36,378 nucleotides of DNA from an uncultured Bacilli bacterium (GCA_947629255.1 CANRDF010000012.1:1-36378); one strand, 5' to 3'. Positions 22,484 to 31,480 are shown, counted from the first letter of the stretch. Numbers and translations: made by a program. Notes: a model not told the origin generated them from the sequence alone.

Positions 22484-23263
22484 ATGGCAAAATATAAAGT
22501 AGAAATTACAGGTGTGAATACAAATGAATTAAAAGTTTTATCACAAGAAGAACAAATTCATTTATTTGAAGAAATGAAAAAAGGGAATGAAAATGCAAAA
22601 GAAGAACTTATCAATGGCAACTTGAAACTTGTTTTAAGTGTATTAAGACATTATCGAAATCGAAATGTGAATTTAGATGATTTGTTTCAAGTAGGAGTGA
22701 TGGGTCTTATTAAAGCCATTGATAATTTTGATTTATCTTATAATTTAAAACTGAGTACTTATGCAATACCTCTTATTTCTGGGGAAGTCCGTCGTTATAT
22801 ACGTGATAACCAAAGTTCTTTGAGAGTCAGTAGGGGAATTAAAGATTTAGCATATCAAATTTTAGGATTTAAAGAAGAATACTTACAAAAGAATGGAACG
22901 GAGCCCACTGTAGAACAAATTGCTGATCATTTACATATTAGCTTATATCAAATTAGTAATGCATTAGATTCCTTAAAAGAACCAGTGAGTATTTTTGAAC
23001 CGATTTATAATGATGGTGGAGAACCTATTTTTTTAGCAGATCAACTGGCTGATGAAAAAGAACAGAATGAAAATAGAGACCAAATGATTTTACTTAAGAA
23101 ATCGTTAATGAAATTAAAAGAAAGAGAAAAAAATATTTTAATTGACCGTTATATTATGGGAAAGACTCAAATTGAGATTGCTTCTATGTTAAGTATTAGT
23201 CAAGCTCAAGTATCTAGAATTGAAAAAAGTGCGATACGAAATATGAAAAGAATGATGAAATAA
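22484..23263 (+). CDS. sigG: RNA polymerase sporulation sigma factor SigG
   Basis: 259 aa, directing late forespore transcription. The N-terminus KVEITGVNTNELKVLSQEE resembles the SigG-specific leader. Region 2 is ELINGNLKLVLSVLRHYRNR and DDLFQVGVMGLIKAIDNFDL, and region 4 contains KTQIEIASMLSISQAQVSRI. The segment EPVSIFEPIYNDGGEPIF is typical of SigG/SigF. The protein is full length. GTGGTGAG precedes the ATG. In Bacillus the gene is SigF-driven; GTATA lies upstream, but I see no matching -10 element. Its presence is the main evidence that the organism forms endospores. Confidence 0.95.
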   Translation: MAKYKVEITGVNTNELKVLSQEEQIHLFEEMKKGNENAKEELINGNLKLVLSVLRHYRNRNVNLDDLFQVGVMGLIKAIDNFDLSYNLKLSTYAIPLISGEVRRYIRDNQSSLRVSRGIKDLAYQILGFKEEYLQKNGTEPTVEQIADHLHISLYQISNALDSLKEPVSIFEPIYNDGGEPIFLADQLADEKEQNENRDQMILLKKSLMKLKEREKNILIDRYIMGKTQIEIASMLSISQAQVSRIEKSAIRNMKRMMK

Positions 23264-23287
23264 GTTCTTTTTTTTGTATCTAAAAAA

Positions 23288-23296
23288 TGATATAAT
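23288..23296 (+). promoter_or_regulatory. extended -10 promoter of the anchored protein at 23323
   Basis: TGATATAAT, a perfect TGnTATAAT box, 26 nt before the ATG. No clear -35 box is seen. Confidence 0.5.
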
Positions 23297-23322
23297 GAGT
23301 CTTGGAAATGGAAGTTTGACGT

Positions 23323-24069
23323 ATGAAAAAATATATTCCTTATGTTGTAATGATTGTTGTAATCATAAGCGTGGTTTCCTTATTTTTATGGATAGATAGA
23401 AAACCAGAAGTTGTGAAAGAAGAGTTTGAACCGATTCCGGTGACAGATCCAGGAGTACAGCTCCTTTATAGTAGGGCAAATCCTTCTGACAGTGTGACTT
23501 CTCTAATCGATGTTTATCGAAAGGAAAGTTTTTCAAATGAATTTATTTTAGGAACTGCTTTTGTCGATTATTTAAAAGAACATCCAAATGCCGAAGTAGT
23601 AGATGAAAAAGAAATTGACAAAAGTATTAAAAAGATTTTTGGAGATACCACTTATGCGCATGATTCTGGTTATATTGTAAGTTCTTATGTTTGTGCCTTT
23701 CGTTATAATAAGGGTGAAAAAAATTATACTTATTTAACGGGTTGTGATGGTTCCCTAAATACCTCTATTGATAGAAAGATTGTTTCAGCAAGAAAAAGTG
23801 AAACGGAATATATTATTACTGAGAAAATGATTTATATAAAAAGTGACTGGGATACTGTCATGAATACGGATGAAGAATATGCAACCATAAAAGTTTACCG
23901 AGATGTTCAAGAATCGAAACAAATTGATGAAATCAAGTATTTGTGGGAAACAGATCAAGTGCCTCATATTACCATTGATGATTATTTAGAGAATGCTTCT
24001 ACTTATGAATATCATTTTGTGTTTGATGGAGAAAATTTTGTATATAAGAAATTGGAAAAAATAAATTAA
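23323..24069 (+). CDS. hypothetical membrane-anchored extracytoplasmic protein
   Basis: 248 aa; family not recognised. One N-terminal helix (about 4-24, YIPYVVMIVVIISVVSLFLW) anchors a soluble outer domain. There is no lipobox Cys, so it is an anchored protein rather than a lipoprotein. The outer domain is acidic, Tyr-rich, and has two Cys (in SYVCAF and TGCDG) that could form a disulfide. It has its own promoter-like box and a terminator, and lies just after sigG. A sporulation role is possible from position only. Confidence 0.75.
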   Translation: MKKYIPYVVMIVVIISVVSLFLWIDRKPEVVKEEFEPIPVTDPGVQLLYSRANPSDSVTSLIDVYRKESFSNEFILGTAFVDYLKEHPNAEVVDEKEIDKSIKKIFGDTTYAHDSGYIVSSYVCAFRYNKGEKNYTYLTGCDGSLNTSIDRKIVSARKSETEYIITEKMIYIKSDWDTVMNTDEEYATIKVYRDVQESKQIDEIKYLWETDQVPHITIDDYLENASTYEYHFVFDGENFVYKKLEKIN

Positions 24070-24105
24070 AATGTACGATTCTTCAATGATTTTGTACGTT
24101 TTTTT
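24068..24105 (+). terminator. terminator of the anchored protein gene
   Basis: AAAATGTAC pairs with GTACGTTTT (one G-U pair), and the loop holds a small inner ATT/AAT stem. A T run follows. Confidence 0.65.
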
Positions 24106-24109
24106 GACT

Positions 24110-24213
24110 TTTTATTAAATGGTGGTGATATATAATTTTTGCTGACACCATTCGACAAGTTTCGACATACCCCTTGTTGTAGAATAGCGGACTTAAGGGG
24201 GAAAATGATCCGT
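24110..24213 (+). promoter_or_regulatory. leader of the Rpn-like pseudogene
   Basis: An AT-rich TATATAAT box (24129-24136) is followed by two direct copies of TTCGACA (24151 and 24161, 10 bp apart) and by CCCCTT/AAGGGG (24170-24175 with 24195-24200). The right arm of that pair includes the ribosome-binding site AAGGGGG. Occlusion of the site by this hairpin is possible but unproven. Confidence 0.35.
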
Positions 24214-25083
24214 ATGGCAAAAAAAGATGCTTATTTAACTGCTAAAATTGATCGAATTTTTAAAACCGTTTTTGTAAATCCTGATAATACGAAATTTATG
24301 AATGCGCGTGCTTAGGAAGTTTTAGAACAAGAAGTGAAAGTCTTAAAGTTTTATCCAACGGAACTTCCTGTTCGTAATAAAAAAGAAAGAGTGAAAGTTT
24401 TAGATGTCTTACTTAAAACAAAAGATGGAAAATATACTCATGTGGAAGTAAATACATCTTTTGGTGAAGCCACAAGAGTTCGTAACCTTTGTTTCTTTAA
24501 TTCTTATTATTCTGAAAAAGTAAAAAGAGGAAATAAATATGATACCAAGAGCGAATTCGTACATCTAGACTTCAATTTTATTAGAGAAGAAAAAGAAGAG
24601 CCAAAGAAAGTTTACCAACTTTTAAATCCTAAAACATTAAAACCATATGTCGAAAATTATAAAATTATAACCGTCAATCTTGCAACAATCAAAAAAGAGT
24701 GTTATCATAAGAACATACAAGGAGAGAAAGAGAATATCCATTTAGTGATGTTAAGTGCAAATGAAAAAGAATTAATGGAATTATCAAAACAAGATGAATT
24801 AGTAAAGGAGTTTGATGAGAAAATGTTTATATTAAATAGTGATAATACTTTTACAAGAACAATATCTGAAGAAGAAGACCAAAAACTACTTATAAATGCA
24901 ATGATTGAAGAAGCTCAAGAAGAGGCAGCTGAGAAAGCCACTAAGAAAGCAACAAATAACCGTAATATTGAAATAGCAAAAAGGATGCTACAAAAAACGG
25001 ATGATATATCTTATATATCAGAAATAACAGATTTACCTAAAGGAAAAATCAGAAAGTTACAAAAGAAATTAAATCAAAATTAA
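24214..25083 (+). pseudogene. Rpn/PD-(D/E)XK transposase-family protein, interrupted by a TAG
   Basis: Reading from ATG 24214, 33 codons (including KIDRIFKTVFVNPDNTKFMN) run into a TAG at 24313-24315. The same frame then continues without a break to 25083, so the intact protein would have been about 289 aa. The first part is the conserved start of the Rpn/PDDEXK nuclease family, and VLDVLLKTKDGKYTHVEVN after the stop is the nuclease core, with an Asp and a Glu. The usual ExQ is ExN here. The C-terminus has the family's helical tail ending in KGKIRKLQKK. Re-initiation at 24334 would give 249 aa lacking the first helix. Rpn proteins are recombination-promoting nucleases, so this is a decayed copy. 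Confidence 0.8.
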
Positions 25084-25096
25084 AGATGTTATCACA

Positions 25097-25123
25097 TCAA
25101 ATAAAAACCTCGTAAAAACGAGG
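25097..25123 (-). terminator. terminator of tRNA-Glu
   Basis: On the minus strand a CCTCGT/ACGAGG stem with an A/T loop, then a T-rich run. The stem is identical to that of the tRNA-Leu terminator at 160-187. Confidence 0.8.
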
Positions 25124-25135
25124 GTGATATTCATT

Positions 25136-25212
25136 TGGTGATCCTTAGGAGGCTCGAACTCCTACTCTTTTCCTTGAGAGGGAAACGTGTTAACCAGTTC
25201 CACCAAAGGACC
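25136..25212 (-). tRNA. tRNA-Glu (anticodon CTC)
   Basis: On the minus strand the acceptor GGTCCTT pairs with AAGGATC (one G-U pair), followed by A and an encoded CCA. The anticodon stem TTTCC/GGAAA encloses CTCTCAA, giving anticodon CTC (reads GAG). The T arm contains GAGTTCGAGCC. Length is 77 nt. Bacteria always have a UUC isoacceptor for Glu, so this is an additional one. Confidence 0.9.
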
Positions 25213-25224
25213 AACAGCAAATTC

Positions 25225-25253
25225 ATTATAACATTTCTCTTTTTGAAGTGCAA
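25225..25253 (-). promoter_or_regulatory. promoter of tRNA-Glu
   Basis: On the minus strand TTGCAC, a 17-nt spacer and TATAAT, with an extended TGT before the -10. Confidence 0.75.
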
Positions 25254-25284
25254 GTGTAAACATGGTGTAAATTAAGAATTGTTC

Positions 25285-25313
25285 TTGCATTTTGTGATAC
25301 TTTTCAGTAAAAT
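25285..25313 (+). promoter_or_regulatory. promoter of the MBL-fold hydrolase
   Basis: TTGCAT, a 17-nt spacer and TAAAAT, ending 18 nt before the ATG at 25332. Confidence 0.6.
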
Positions 25314-25331
25314 GATTATGGAGATGATTAG

Positions 25332-26207
25332 ATGGAACTAATCAAAGTAGGAGAAAAAACGTATTATATTGCAAATCGAACAAATATTGGTATATATAAA
25401 GTAAATAACACAGATGTTTATTTGATTGATACAGGAAATGATAAAGATGCTGGCAAAAAAATCTTAAAAATTATAGAAGAACAAGGTTGGAAAGTCATAG
25501 GTATTATTAATACACATGCTCATGCGGATCATATTGGTGGAAATAAAGTGATTCAAGATAGAACTGGATGTAAAATATATGCTTATGAAAGAGAAGCAAG
25601 TTTTACAAAATATACAGATTTAGAATCGTCATTCCTCTATGGTGGGTGTCCATCTAAAAGTTTACAAAACAAATTTTTTTATGCATCTTCTTCTCATGTA
25701 GAAAAAGAGTTTTTGTTACCGGAAGGTCTTGAAATGATTTTACTTCCTGGACACTTCTTTGATATGATTGGAATTCGAACAAGTGATGATGTTTTGTTTT
25801 TAGGAGATGCACTCATTGATGCAGAAACCATTTTAAAATATCATATTTTTTACTTATATGATGTATCTTGTTATGAAAAGATGTTAAATGAATTAGATGC
25901 TACTTCAGCAAAACTTTTTATCCCGTCTCATGGTGTTCCTTTGGAAGATATTCATTCTTTGATTCAAATTCATAAAGAGAAAATGAAAGAAATTTGTGAT
26001 GTGATTTTGAAAATATGTGAGACTCCATGTACTTTTGATACTTTATTAAAACAAGTTTTTGATTCTTATCATCTGACCATGGACCAAAATCAATTTTTCG
26101 TTGTTGGAAGTACCATTAAATCGTATTTGAGCTCGTTAAAGGAGAAAGGACAAATTGATTTTTCTTTTGAAGAAAATCAAATGATTTGGAAGTGTGTGAA
26201 AGAATGA
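25332..26207 (+). CDS. MBL-fold metallo-hydrolase
   Basis: 291 aa with the metallo-beta-lactamase metal-binding motifs: NTHAHADHIGG (HxHxDH), LPGHFFDMIG, FLGDALID and IPSHGVP. Two metal ions would be bound. After the catalytic core (about 1-210) comes a helical C-terminal domain that resembles a small winged-helix unit found in many glyoxalase II-like and lactamase-like hydrolases. The substrate cannot be told. GGAGATG precedes the ATG. Its stop overlaps the next gene's start as ATGA. Confidence 0.88.
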   Translation: MELIKVGEKTYYIANRTNIGIYKVNNTDVYLIDTGNDKDAGKKILKIIEEQGWKVIGIINTHAHADHIGGNKVIQDRTGCKIYAYEREASFTKYTDLESSFLYGGCPSKSLQNKFFYASSSHVEKEFLLPEGLEMILLPGHFFDMIGIRTSDDVLFLGDALIDAETILKYHIFYLYDVSCYEKMLNELDATSAKLFIPSHGVPLEDIHSLIQIHKEKMKEICDVILKICETPCTFDTLLKQVFDSYHLTMDQNQFFVVGSTIKSYLSSLKEKGQIDFSFEENQMIWKCVKE

Positions 26208-26665
26208 AAAGAAAAAAAATTGTGATACTAGGAATTGGTGTGTTTTTATTAGTTCTTTTATTATATTTGTTAAGTGAGTCCATTGAAAGGTTTCAAAATC
26301 ATATTTATCATGTGGAAGATATGAAAGTGGAATCTCAAGTCTGTGAGAAATATGAACTTTATTATCAAAAAAGACAAGAAAAAATCTATACAGATTGTCA
26401 AAGTAGGATTGAGTTTAATGTGAATGGACGTTGGGTAGAAGGATCCACTTTTTTGAAAAATCATTCGATGTCGATGGAAAGAATTGTAAATATTCTTATG
26501 AATAAAAAAGAATTTACGGTGACAAAATCTTTAGAGGGTAATATGATTTTATATCAAAAAGATGATTTTGAGATTATAGAATGTACTTCTAAAGAACAAC
26601 ATATTTTTTATATTGGAAATAGAAGAAATGCAACTCAAATTTGCATGGATTTAGGAGAGAAGTGA
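26204..26665 (+). CDS. hypothetical membrane-anchored protein, 153 aa
   Basis: Family not recognised. A basic N-terminus (MKRKKIVILG) and one helix (about 6-24) anchor a small outer domain. That domain has four Cys (SQVCEKY, TDCQS, IECTS and QICMD) that could pair as disulfides. The ATGA overlap with the MBL gene implies coupled translation, and copA begins only 5 nt later, so the three genes probably form one operon. A metal-related role is possible from context only. Confidence 0.7.
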   Translation: MKRKKIVILGIGVFLLVLLLYLLSESIERFQNHIYHVEDMKVESQVCEKYELYYQKRQEKIYTDCQSRIEFNVNGRWVEGSTFLKNHSMSMERIVNILMNKKEFTVTKSLEGNMILYQKDDFEIIECTSKEQHIFYIGNRRNATQICMDLGEK

Positions 26666-26670
26666 TTATT

Positions 26671-28905
26671 GTGAAAAAAGTAATTTTAAAAATAGATGGA
26701 ATGACTTGCAGTGCTTGTTCAAATGGTTTAGAAAAATATTTGAATGCTCAAGAGGGAGTCGAAGCTACAGTAAACTTGGTTCTTGCTCAAGCTTTTTGTT
26801 ATTATGAAGATCCTGTAACAATTGAGGACTTGGAAAGATTTGTAAAAGAAGCAGGTTTTGTAAGTCTTGGAGTTTATGATGGAAAGAGTGAGAATAAAAA
26901 AGTCAGAAAATATCCTTATGTTTTGTTTGGACTTTTAGCGATTTTACTTCTTTATATTTCGATGGGACATATGGTTGGACTTCCTTCTATTCCTTATCTT
27001 AGTCCACACGAAAACCCTTTCTATTATGCTGTTTGTCTTTATGTTTTAACGATTCCATATCTCTTTTTTGCCAAAGATATTTTTGCAAATGGAATTAAAA
27101 ATTTGATTCATCGAACTCCAAATATGGATACTTTGGTGATGGTGGGTTGTTTATCCAGTTTCATTTATAGTTTATATCATTTTGTTTTGATTCTTTTAGG
27201 TATTGATGTTATGATGGCTGTGGAAAGTCTTTACTTTGAGTCTACCGCGATGGTTATCTATTTTGTGAAATTAGGAAGATACTTTGATGGACGTAGTAAA
27301 GAGAAAACGAAAGAAGCTATTAAAGAGCTCGTTAGTTTCACACCTGCCGAAGCCACTTTGAAAGAAGAAAAGGGTGAAAGAAAAGTAACTTTAGATGAAA
27401 TTCATGTTGGTGATATTTTGATATGTAAGCCTGGAGAAAAAGTTGCTGTGGATGGAACCATTTTAAAAGGGACGGTTCATTTGAATGAAGCTTTTATTAC
27501 AGGAGAATCTCGTCCAAGTAAAAAGGGGGAAGGAGATTCTGTCGTAGCAGGAAGTATGAACTTAGATGGCTATATCGAATATCAAGCCGAAAAGATTGGC
27601 AAAGATTCTACCATCAGTGAAATTGTTAGATTAGTGATTGAAGCAAGTAATACGAAAGCAAAAATTCAAAAAATTGCTGATAAAGTCAGTTGTTATTTTG
27701 TTCCTTTTATTATTCTTCTTGCTATTCTTACTTTAGGTGGTTCCATTCTTCTTAAAATTCCTATGAATGAATCTATGACTTCTTTTGTTAATGTTTTAGT
27801 TGTTGCTTGTCCATGTGCTTTAGGGCTTGCAACCCCTCTTGCCATGATTGTTAGTATTGGTTCCTGTGCGAAACATGGAATTTTAGTGAAAAATAATGAA
27901 ACGTTAGAAAAAGGAAGTAAGATTGATACGGTTGTTTTTGATAAAACAGGAACACTTACTTATGGGGAACTCAGAATTCAAAAAATTTATCTGGAAAAGT
28001 CTACGACTCAAGAAGAACTTTTAAATCTTGTGATTCCTTTAGAAGAAAAATCAACTCATCCAATTGCAAGTGCTTTCTTAAAATATAAAGAAACTCATGA
28101 GATCAAAGAAAAAGAAGTTCAAAATTTTCAAAATAGAGAAGGGATGGGTGTTGTTGGTGAGATAGAGGGAAGTCGTATTTTTATTGGAAATGAAAAACTA
28201 CTTCAAGAAGCTCATATTAAAATTTTACACGAAGAAATGACTAAAAAACAAGAAAAAGAGGGAGCTACAGTTATTTATGTGGCCAAAGATGAAGCATTTT
28301 TAGGTTCTATTGTTCTTCAAGACGCGATTCGTGAAAATGCAAAAGAAGTGATTTCTGAACTTAAAAGAATGGGAAAAGAAGTTATCCTTTTAACTGGTGA
28401 TAATAAAGGGGCAGCTGTTTCTGTTGCTAAATTAGTAGGCATTGATACCGCGATATCAAGCGTTGTTCCAAAACAAAAATTGAAAGTTTTAGAAGGACTT
28501 TTAGAAAATAAAAAGGTCATGATGGTCGGGGATGGTATGAATGATGCACCTTCTCTTGCGAAAGCCACGATTGGTGTGAGTATCAGTGGGGCGACTGATA
28601 TCGCGACTGATTCTGCAGATGTCATCTTACTTCATGATGACCTTGATAAATTAATTGACTTTTTCCTTGTAAGTAAAAGAACCATGAGAAATATTAAACA
28701 GAATTTGTTTTGGGCATTCTTTTATAATCTTTGTATGATTCCAATCGCGATTGGTTTCTTAAAACCATGGGGGATTTCCTTTAATCCGATGATTGCTGGA
28801 CTTGCCATGACTCTTAGCAGTTTAACTGTAGTCATGAATGCCCTTCGACTTAAAAGATGGAAAAAACGTAAGAAAAAGAAAGAAAGAAAAGAGAAAAAGA
28901 AGTAG
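26671..28905 (+). CDS. copA: copper-translocating P1B-type ATPase
   Basis: 744 aa. It exports Cu(I) from the cytosol across the membrane. A single N-terminal heavy-metal domain has GMTCSACSN; eight helices are predicted. The metal site is CPC (VVACPCALGLATPLA). The phosphorylation loop is DKTGTLTYGE, with TGDNKGAA and GDGMNDAPSLAKATIGVS in the nucleotide/hinge domain. The last 20 residues are almost all Lys, Arg and Glu, which is unusual. GTG 26671, with AGGAGAG at 26653-26659, is preferred; GTG 26662 is an alternative. No CsoR or CopY gene is adjacent. Confidence 0.95.
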   Translation: MKKVILKIDGMTCSACSNGLEKYLNAQEGVEATVNLVLAQAFCYYEDPVTIEDLERFVKEAGFVSLGVYDGKSENKKVRKYPYVLFGLLAILLLYISMGHMVGLPSIPYLSPHENPFYYAVCLYVLTIPYLFFAKDIFANGIKNLIHRTPNMDTLVMVGCLSSFIYSLYHFVLILLGIDVMMAVESLYFESTAMVIYFVKLGRYFDGRSKEKTKEAIKELVSFTPAEATLKEEKGERKVTLDEIHVGDILICKPGEKVAVDGTILKGTVHLNEAFITGESRPSKKGEGDSVVAGSMNLDGYIEYQAEKIGKDSTISEIVRLVIEASNTKAKIQKIADKVSCYFVPFIILLAILTLGGSILLKIPMNESMTSFVNVLVVACPCALGLATPLAMIVSIGSCAKHGILVKNNETLEKGSKIDTVVFDKTGTLTYGELRIQKIYLEKSTTQEELLNLVIPLEEKSTHPIASAFLKYKETHEIKEKEVQNFQNREGMGVVGEIEGSRIFIGNEKLLQEAHIKILHEEMTKKQEKEGATVIYVAKDEAFLGSIVLQDAIRENAKEVISELKRMGKEVILLTGDNKGAAVSVAKLVGIDTAISSVVPKQKLKVLEGLLENKKVMMVGDGMNDAPSLAKATIGVSISGATDIATDSADVILLHDDLDKLIDFFLVSKRTMRNIKQNLFWAFFYNLCMIPIAIGFLKPWGISFNPMIAGLAMTLSSLTVVMNALRLKRWKKRKKKKERKEKKK

Positions 28906-28932
28906 AACCACTTGCTTTTTCTTCTTTTTTTC
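28893..28932 (+). terminator. terminator of copA
   Basis: Two stacked stems (GAAAAAG/CTTTTTC and AAGT/ACTT, with one bulged G) and a 6-nt loop, then a T-rich tail. It begins inside the copA 3' end and includes the stop codon. Confidence 0.75.
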
Positions 28933-28965
28933 TTTAAAATACTGGATAGATTTGGGGTGTTATGA

Positions 28966-30279
28966 ATGAAAGTTGGATTTATATCATTAGGTTGTTCTAA
29001 AAATTTAGTTGTTACTGAAAACGTAATGGGTTTGTTTCAAAAACATGGATATGAGATTGAAAGTGATCCGAGTCTTGCGGATATGCTTGTTATTAATACC
29101 TGTGGTTTTATTGAATCGGCTAAACAAGAAGCGATTGATACGATTTTAGAAATGGCTGAATATAAAAAGCAAAAATGTAAATATATTATTGTTATGGGTT
29201 GTTTGGTAGAAAGATATGAGGAAGAACTAAAGAAAGAACTTCCTGAAGTCGATTTATTTTTATCAATTCATAATTACCGAGAACTCTGGGCACGTATTCA
29301 AAAATTACAACGTAAAGAAGAAGATGATGTTTTATCTTATAAAAATCGAGTTCTTACTACAGGACCTGTCACTGCTTATTTAAAAATTGCGGAAGGGTGT
29401 AGTAACTTCTGTACTTACTGTGCGATTCCTTATATTCAAGGAAAGTATATTTCTAGAGATTATGAAGAGATTTTAGATGAAGCAAGAATGTTGAAAGAGA
29501 AAGGCATTGAAGAACTTGTGGTGATTGCCCAAGATACCAGTAAATATGGGATTGATTTATACGGTCGTAATAGACTCGCAGAATTATTACAAGATTTAAG
29601 TGATATGGGATTTACTTGGATTCGTACTTTGTATGCTTATCCAGAAACGATTACTGATGAATTTATTGATGTTGTGAAAAAAAATGAAAATGTAGTTCCT
29701 TATTTTGATATTCCCATTCAACATATTTCTGATTCTATTTTAAAGAAAATGAATCGTAAGAGTGATGGAGATTCTATTAAAAATTTAATTCAAAAGTTAC
29801 GTACGGAAATTCCAGATGTCATTATTCGTTCGACTTTAATTGTAGGATTTCCGGGAGAAACAGATGATGATTTTGATCGCCTTATGGATTTTGTGGGAAA
29901 CTTTCATATGGACAAACTCGGAGCATTTGCTTATTCGAAAGAAGATCATACGCCCGCGGCTGATTATCCAAATCAAATTGAGGAAAAAGTAAAGGAAGAA
30001 AGACGTGACAAAATTATGCGTCTCCAACAAGAAGTATCCAAAGAAAATTTAAAAACAAAGATTGGGAAAGAGTATCTTTGTCTCATTGAAGATATGACAG
30101 AAGATGGAGAATACTTTATTGGAAGAACATATATGGATGTACCTTCAGAAGATGGTGTTGTCTATGTGAAATACTCAAGTGATACTCTTTTATATACTTT
30201 TGTTCCGATTGTTATTACCGATACCATGGAATATGATTTGGTAGGCGAGGTAGTCAAAGAAAAAGTGTCTTTATCATGA
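28966..30279 (+). CDS. rimO: ribosomal protein S12 methylthiotransferase
   Basis: 437 aa radical-SAM enzyme that adds a methylthio group to Asp of ribosomal protein S12. The N-terminal UPF0004 domain has GCSKNLVVTE, NTCGFIESA and MGCLVERY, each with a cluster-binding Cys. The radical-SAM motif is EGCSNFCTYCAIP (CxxxCxxC). A C-terminal TRAM-like domain covers about 370-435. GGGGTG lies 6 nt before the ATG at 28966. Its 3' end overlaps convergent ftsW by 6 nt, and no separate terminator is seen. Confidence 0.94.
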   Translation: MKVGFISLGCSKNLVVTENVMGLFQKHGYEIESDPSLADMLVINTCGFIESAKQEAIDTILEMAEYKKQKCKYIIVMGCLVERYEEELKKELPEVDLFLSIHNYRELWARIQKLQRKEEDDVLSYKNRVLTTGPVTAYLKIAEGCSNFCTYCAIPYIQGKYISRDYEEILDEARMLKEKGIEELVVIAQDTSKYGIDLYGRNRLAELLQDLSDMGFTWIRTLYAYPETITDEFIDVVKKNENVVPYFDIPIQHISDSILKKMNRKSDGDSIKNLIQKLRTEIPDVIIRSTLIVGFPGETDDDFDRLMDFVGNFHMDKLGAFAYSKEDHTPAADYPNQIEEKVKEERRDKIMRLQQEVSKENLKTKIGKEYLCLIEDMTEDGEYFIGRTYMDVPSEDGVVYVKYSSDTLLYTFVPIVITDTMEYDLVGEVVKEKVSLS

Positions 30280-31368
30280 TTTATTTAAAGTTCTGCTTAC
30301 ACTTAAAATGATACCAATCGATGCTAAAGTGACAAGTAAACTACTTCCTCCATAACTAAAGAAGGGAAGTGTGACACCTGTAACGGGAATAAGACCAATT
30401 ACGACACAGAGATTTAAGGTGGCTTGAATTAAAATTCCAATCGATAAACCAAAAACTAGAAATTTAGCAAATAAATCACTACTTTGTAAAGAAATTTTTA
30501 AAGAACGATAGAAAAGAAAGAAGAAAAAATTTACAACAATTAAAACTCCAAGGAAACCAAATTCTTCACTGATAATGGAAAAAATAAAATCTGTTTGAGG
30601 TTCTGGTAAATAAAAATGTTTCTGATGCGAATTTAAAAAACCTTGACCAAGTAAACCACCTGGTCCAATGGCATATAAGCTTTGGATAATTTGAAAACCA
30701 CTTCCTAAAGGGTCGGACCAAGGATTTAAAAATGATACAATTCTTGCCATTCGATAAGGTGCCACGATGATAAGACCAACAATGCCTAAAAGCCCTAGTA
30801 AACCAATTTTTAGAAAGAAAGAAATTTTAACACCACTGATAAATATCAAACTGATAAGAGTAAGAGCGATGACCATTGCCGTTCCAAAATCGGGCTCTAA
30901 CATAATTAAAAGAAAGAATAAACCAATGACTCCTAAAATGGGGAAAACCCCTTTTTTAATACTTCGTAAATCTTTTTGATTTTGACTTAAATATTTAGAG
31001 ACAAAAATAATAAGTCCAATTTTGGCAAATTCAGAAGGTTGGATTCCAAGTCCTCCAATTCCAAACCAACTCCGTGATCCATTACGAACGGTTCCAATAC
31101 CAGGTATTAAGACAAGTACGAGTAAGATCAGACAGCCTAGTAAGATTTTATTCGCGTGTTTCTTCCAAAAATCAAAAGGAATTTTACTAATTGTGAGACA
31201 TAATAGAATACCAATTACAAAAAAGAGACTTTGACTTTTAATAAAATGAAAAGCATCATGAAATTTATATTCAGCCCAGATACTACTTGCTGAATAAATC
31301 ATGATAATTCCAAAAATACCAATTAAAAGAACAGAGAAAAATAAAGGAATATCAAACTTTTTTTTCAT
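30274..31368 (-). CDS. ftsW: SEDS-family peptidoglycan polymerase (FtsW/SpoVE)
   Basis: 364 aa with about ten membrane helices. SEDS proteins polymerise lipid II into glycan strands with a partner penicillin-binding protein. Visible signatures are IYSASS near the N-terminus, NGSRSWFGIGGLGIQPSEFAK, EPDFGTA, QSLYAIGPGGLLGQG and the C-terminal TLPFFSYGGSSLL. AGAGGAG lies before the ATG. It faces away from murG. In Bacillus spoVE sits in the same place upstream of murG, so this could be FtsW or the spore-cortex paralogue SpoVE. Confidence 0.93.
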   Translation of the reverse strand: MKKKFDIPLFFSVLLIGIFGIIMIYSASSIWAEYKFHDAFHFIKSQSLFFVIGILLCLTISKIPFDFWKKHANKILLGCLILLVLVLIPGIGTVRNGSRSWFGIGGLGIQPSEFAKIGLIIFVSKYLSQNQKDLRSIKKGVFPILGVIGLFFLLIMLEPDFGTAMVIALTLISLIFISGVKISFFLKIGLLGLLGIVGLIIVAPYRMARIVSFLNPWSDPLGSGFQIIQSLYAIGPGGLLGQGFLNSHQKHFYLPEPQTDFIFSIISEEFGFLGVLIVVNFFFFLFYRSLKISLQSSDLFAKFLVFGLSIGILIQATLNLCVVIGLIPVTGVTLPFFSYGGSSLLVTLASIGIILSVSRTLNKS

Positions 31369-31474
31369 AGGCTCCTCTTTTCTTTTAAAGTATATGAAGA
31401 AAAAGAATTTATAGAAGAAGGTAGACTGCTAAGAAAGTTTACATCGAATACTAGTTTTTGTTATTAAATCATAG

Positions 31475-31480
31475 TATAAT
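31475..31480 (+). promoter_or_regulatory. -10 box of the murG operon
   Basis: Consensus TATAAT, with a poor TAGTTT 17 nt upstream. It starts 28 nt before the GTG at 31503. Confidence 0.45.
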
